From Halopiger xanaduensis SH-6 (GTDB lineage Archaea > Halobacteriota > Halobacteria > Halobacteriales > Natrialbaceae): a stretch of 64,000 nt of DNA. Under the pieces are notes generated by a model. The model was not told the origin of the DNA and ran no database searches. It saw only the letters and a list, made by a program, of their open reading frames with translations. Made by a program: the position numbers and the translations under genes. Numbering within the stretch: position 1 is the first letter of the stretch; each line of letters opens with the position of its first letter. Location of the stretch: positions 1,686,270 through 1,750,269 of the forward strand of contig NC_015666.1 in NCBI RefSeq assembly GCF_000217715.1, given 5' to 3'. Positions 62,979 to 64,000 of the stretch are shown here, one piece after another.

Positions 62979-63571
62979 TCGGCTCCCACCACCGAGAGGA
63001 TCGTGAGCAGGCCGCCGACGACCACGCAGTAGACCCCGAAGTCGAACGCCATCGCGCTCGCCACCTCGACGGTGCCGTAGATCGGCACGTCCTCGAACAC
63101 CCAGTAGGTCTGGGAGAGGAAGGGCAGATCGAACAGTAACGGCACCAGCCCGCTGACGACGGCGATCGCGAGGCCATATTCGAAGATTCGGCGGTAGGCC
63201 ACGACGACCCGGTCCCGCGAGGGTTCCTTCCCGGGTTCGACGTCGCGCCCGAGCACGCCGCGCTCTAAGAAGTCCAGCCCGAAGGCCAGATAGAGCACGG
63301 CGAAAGCCGTCACCGTGAGCACGCCGCCGATGAAGCCGCCGCCGGGGAGGTTGTGCCCCTCCACGAACAGCGCGATGGCGACGACCAGAATGATCGGGAC
63401 GATCGCCCGCGCGGTCGTGCGCATGATGACGGTTGTCATCGGCACCCACCTCGGCTGGAGGTGCGGGTTCGCTGTCGGCGACTGCGGGTGCGGATCCGGT
63501 GTCGGTTTCGACCTCGGTCTCCTCGAGTCGATACCACCGTCGAAGGGCGTCGTCTCCGTCTCATTCGTCAT
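62975..63571 (-). CDS. mnhB: Na+/H+ antiporter subunit B (MnhB/MrpB)
   Basis: A protein of 198 residues if it starts at MTNETETTPFDGG (63571). The core is TARAIVPIILVVAIALFVEG, GHNLPGGGFIGGVLTVTAFA and PIYGTVEVASAMAFDFGVYC, typical of MrpB. The preceding 44 residues are hydrophilic and Pro-rich. A second ATG at 63439 (MTTVIMRTTAR) would give a normal-length protein. The earlier start overlaps the upstream stop by 11 bases, in keeping with the operon. Choice of start is not certain. Confidence 0.9.
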   Translation of the reverse strand: MTNETETTPFDGGIDSRRPRSKPTPDPHPQSPTANPHLQPRWVPMTTVIMRTTARAIVPIILVVAIALFVEGHNLPGGGFIGGVLTVTAFAVLYLAFGLDFLERGVLGRDVEPGKEPSRDRVVVAYRRIFEYGLAIAVVSGLVPLLFDLPFLSQTYWVFEDVPIYGTVEVASAMAFDFGVYCVVVGGLLTILSVVGAE

Positions 63572-64000
63572 CTCCTCGAGTGTGACTGGTACCGTCCACA
63601 GTGGGATCTGTCCCGTCGGCTCCGCCGGCACCGCCGGTCCGCATGACGATCAGCGTCAGGATCGAGATCGCGGCCAGCGCGACCACGACGAGTTCGCCGA
63701 GGGTGTCGAAGCCGCGGAAGTCCACGAGGGTGACGTTGACGATGTTCGTGCCGCCGCCCTCGGGAACTGCCAGATTGGCGTAGGCCTCCGCGATGTCCGT
63801 GTTCCCGTCCGGGCGGGCGTCGGTCGCGACCAGCACCGTGATGAACGCGGTCGCGCCGACGGCCACGGAGACGACGGCGTCGCGGACGACTCTCCCGATC
63901 TCCACTTCGTAGTACTCCGGAATCTCCTCGATCACGAGCAGGAAGATCAACAGCACGAGCGTCTCGACGACCAGCTGGGTCAGCGCGAGGTCCGGCGCGC
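63561..64000 (-). CDS. Antiporter subunit with DUF4040/MbhE-like region (MnhA C-terminal type), 5' end outside window
   Basis: The gene runs off the right edge; about 145 C-terminal residues are present. The segment begins APDLALTQLVVETLVLLIFL, the DUF4040 (MbhD-like) signature, and ends with helices (LGELVVVALAAISILTLIVM) like the MbhE/MrpA C-terminal domain. It may be the tail of a full MnhA or a separate small subunit; the missing sequence decides. It overlaps mnhB by 11 bases. Confidence 0.82.
   Translation of the reverse strand, partial: APDLALTQLVVETLVLLIFLLVIEEIPEYYEVEIGRVVRDAVVSVAVGATAFITVLVATDARPDGNTDIAEAYANLAVPEGGGTNIVNVTLVDFRGFDTLGELVVVALAAISILTLIVMRTGGAGGADGTDPTVDGTSHTRGDDE

Overview
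The window is chromosomal DNA of a halophilic archaeon, most probably of the Natrialbales (Haloterrigena/Natrinema-like); the genus is inference. The signs are GC-rich DNA, very acidic predicted proteins, leaderless genes with a TATA-like box about 25-30 bases before the ATG, ATGA/TAATG operon overlaps, archaeal N-glycosylation genes (aglJ, aglM, aglF-like), archaeal DphB and Trm5, and many small haloarchaea-only protein families.

Layout. (1) 1-11.4 kb: a surface-sugar locus. Plus-strand genes for a FAH-fold enzyme, PseG and a formyltransferase meet, tail to tail with one base between them, a minus-strand run pseB - epimerase - pseC - neuB. Upstream lie an ABC exporter/flippase, glmS and glmU. 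Together they can take fructose-6-phosphate to UDP-GlcNAc and on to a nonulosonic (pseudaminic/legionaminic-like) acid, probably N-formylated. (2) 11.7-18.9 kb: an agl-type region with two epimerases, a sugar nucleotidyltransferase, UDP-glucose dehydrogenase (aglM) and the dolichol-phosphate sugar transferase aglJ. It contains a decayed second copy of the nucleotidyltransferase/epimerase pair. (3) 18.9-23.7 kb: small conserved and stress-type proteins (RHH regulator, VOC, two ferritin-like proteins). (4) 24.2-37.2 kb: branched-chain amino-acid biosynthesis leuA/cimA - ilvB - ilvN - ilvC - small repeat protein - leuC - leuD - leuB. A VWA lipoprotein and a membrane-anchored subtilase sit between leuD and leuB. 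The leuA-like gene carries a one-base frameshift in a G6 run, and ilvB has a long leader with a 27-codon ORF ending in a hairpin. (5) 37.2-42.5 kb: GH3 glycosidase with an operator-like repeat, diphthine synthase, RidA, Rieske protein, Trm5 and tRNA-Thr(CGT). (6) 42.9-45 kb: a biotin ECF transporter (EcfT, EcfA, BioY). (7) 45.5-49.8 kb: a 1425-residue surface protein with about 17 copies of a Gln-rich, roughly 23-residue repeat. (8) 50-59.5 kb: small haloarchaeal families, gamma-carbonic anhydrase, three metallo-beta-lactamase-type or DUF457 hydrolase-like proteins, OsmC, a RecJ/DHH-like protein and a SHOCT membrane protein. (9) 59.5-64 kb: an Mrp-type multisubunit Na+/H+ antiporter operon that runs off the right edge.

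The least explained signals are the Q-repeat protein, the formyltransferase/FAH version of the nonulosonate locus, the leader upstream of ilvB, the small duplicated-motif protein between ilvC and leuC, and two gene-free stretches rich in hairpins (42.68-42.85 kb and 56.04-56.26 kb) that may encode small RNAs. All family calls were made by eye from sequence motifs; no database search was run.
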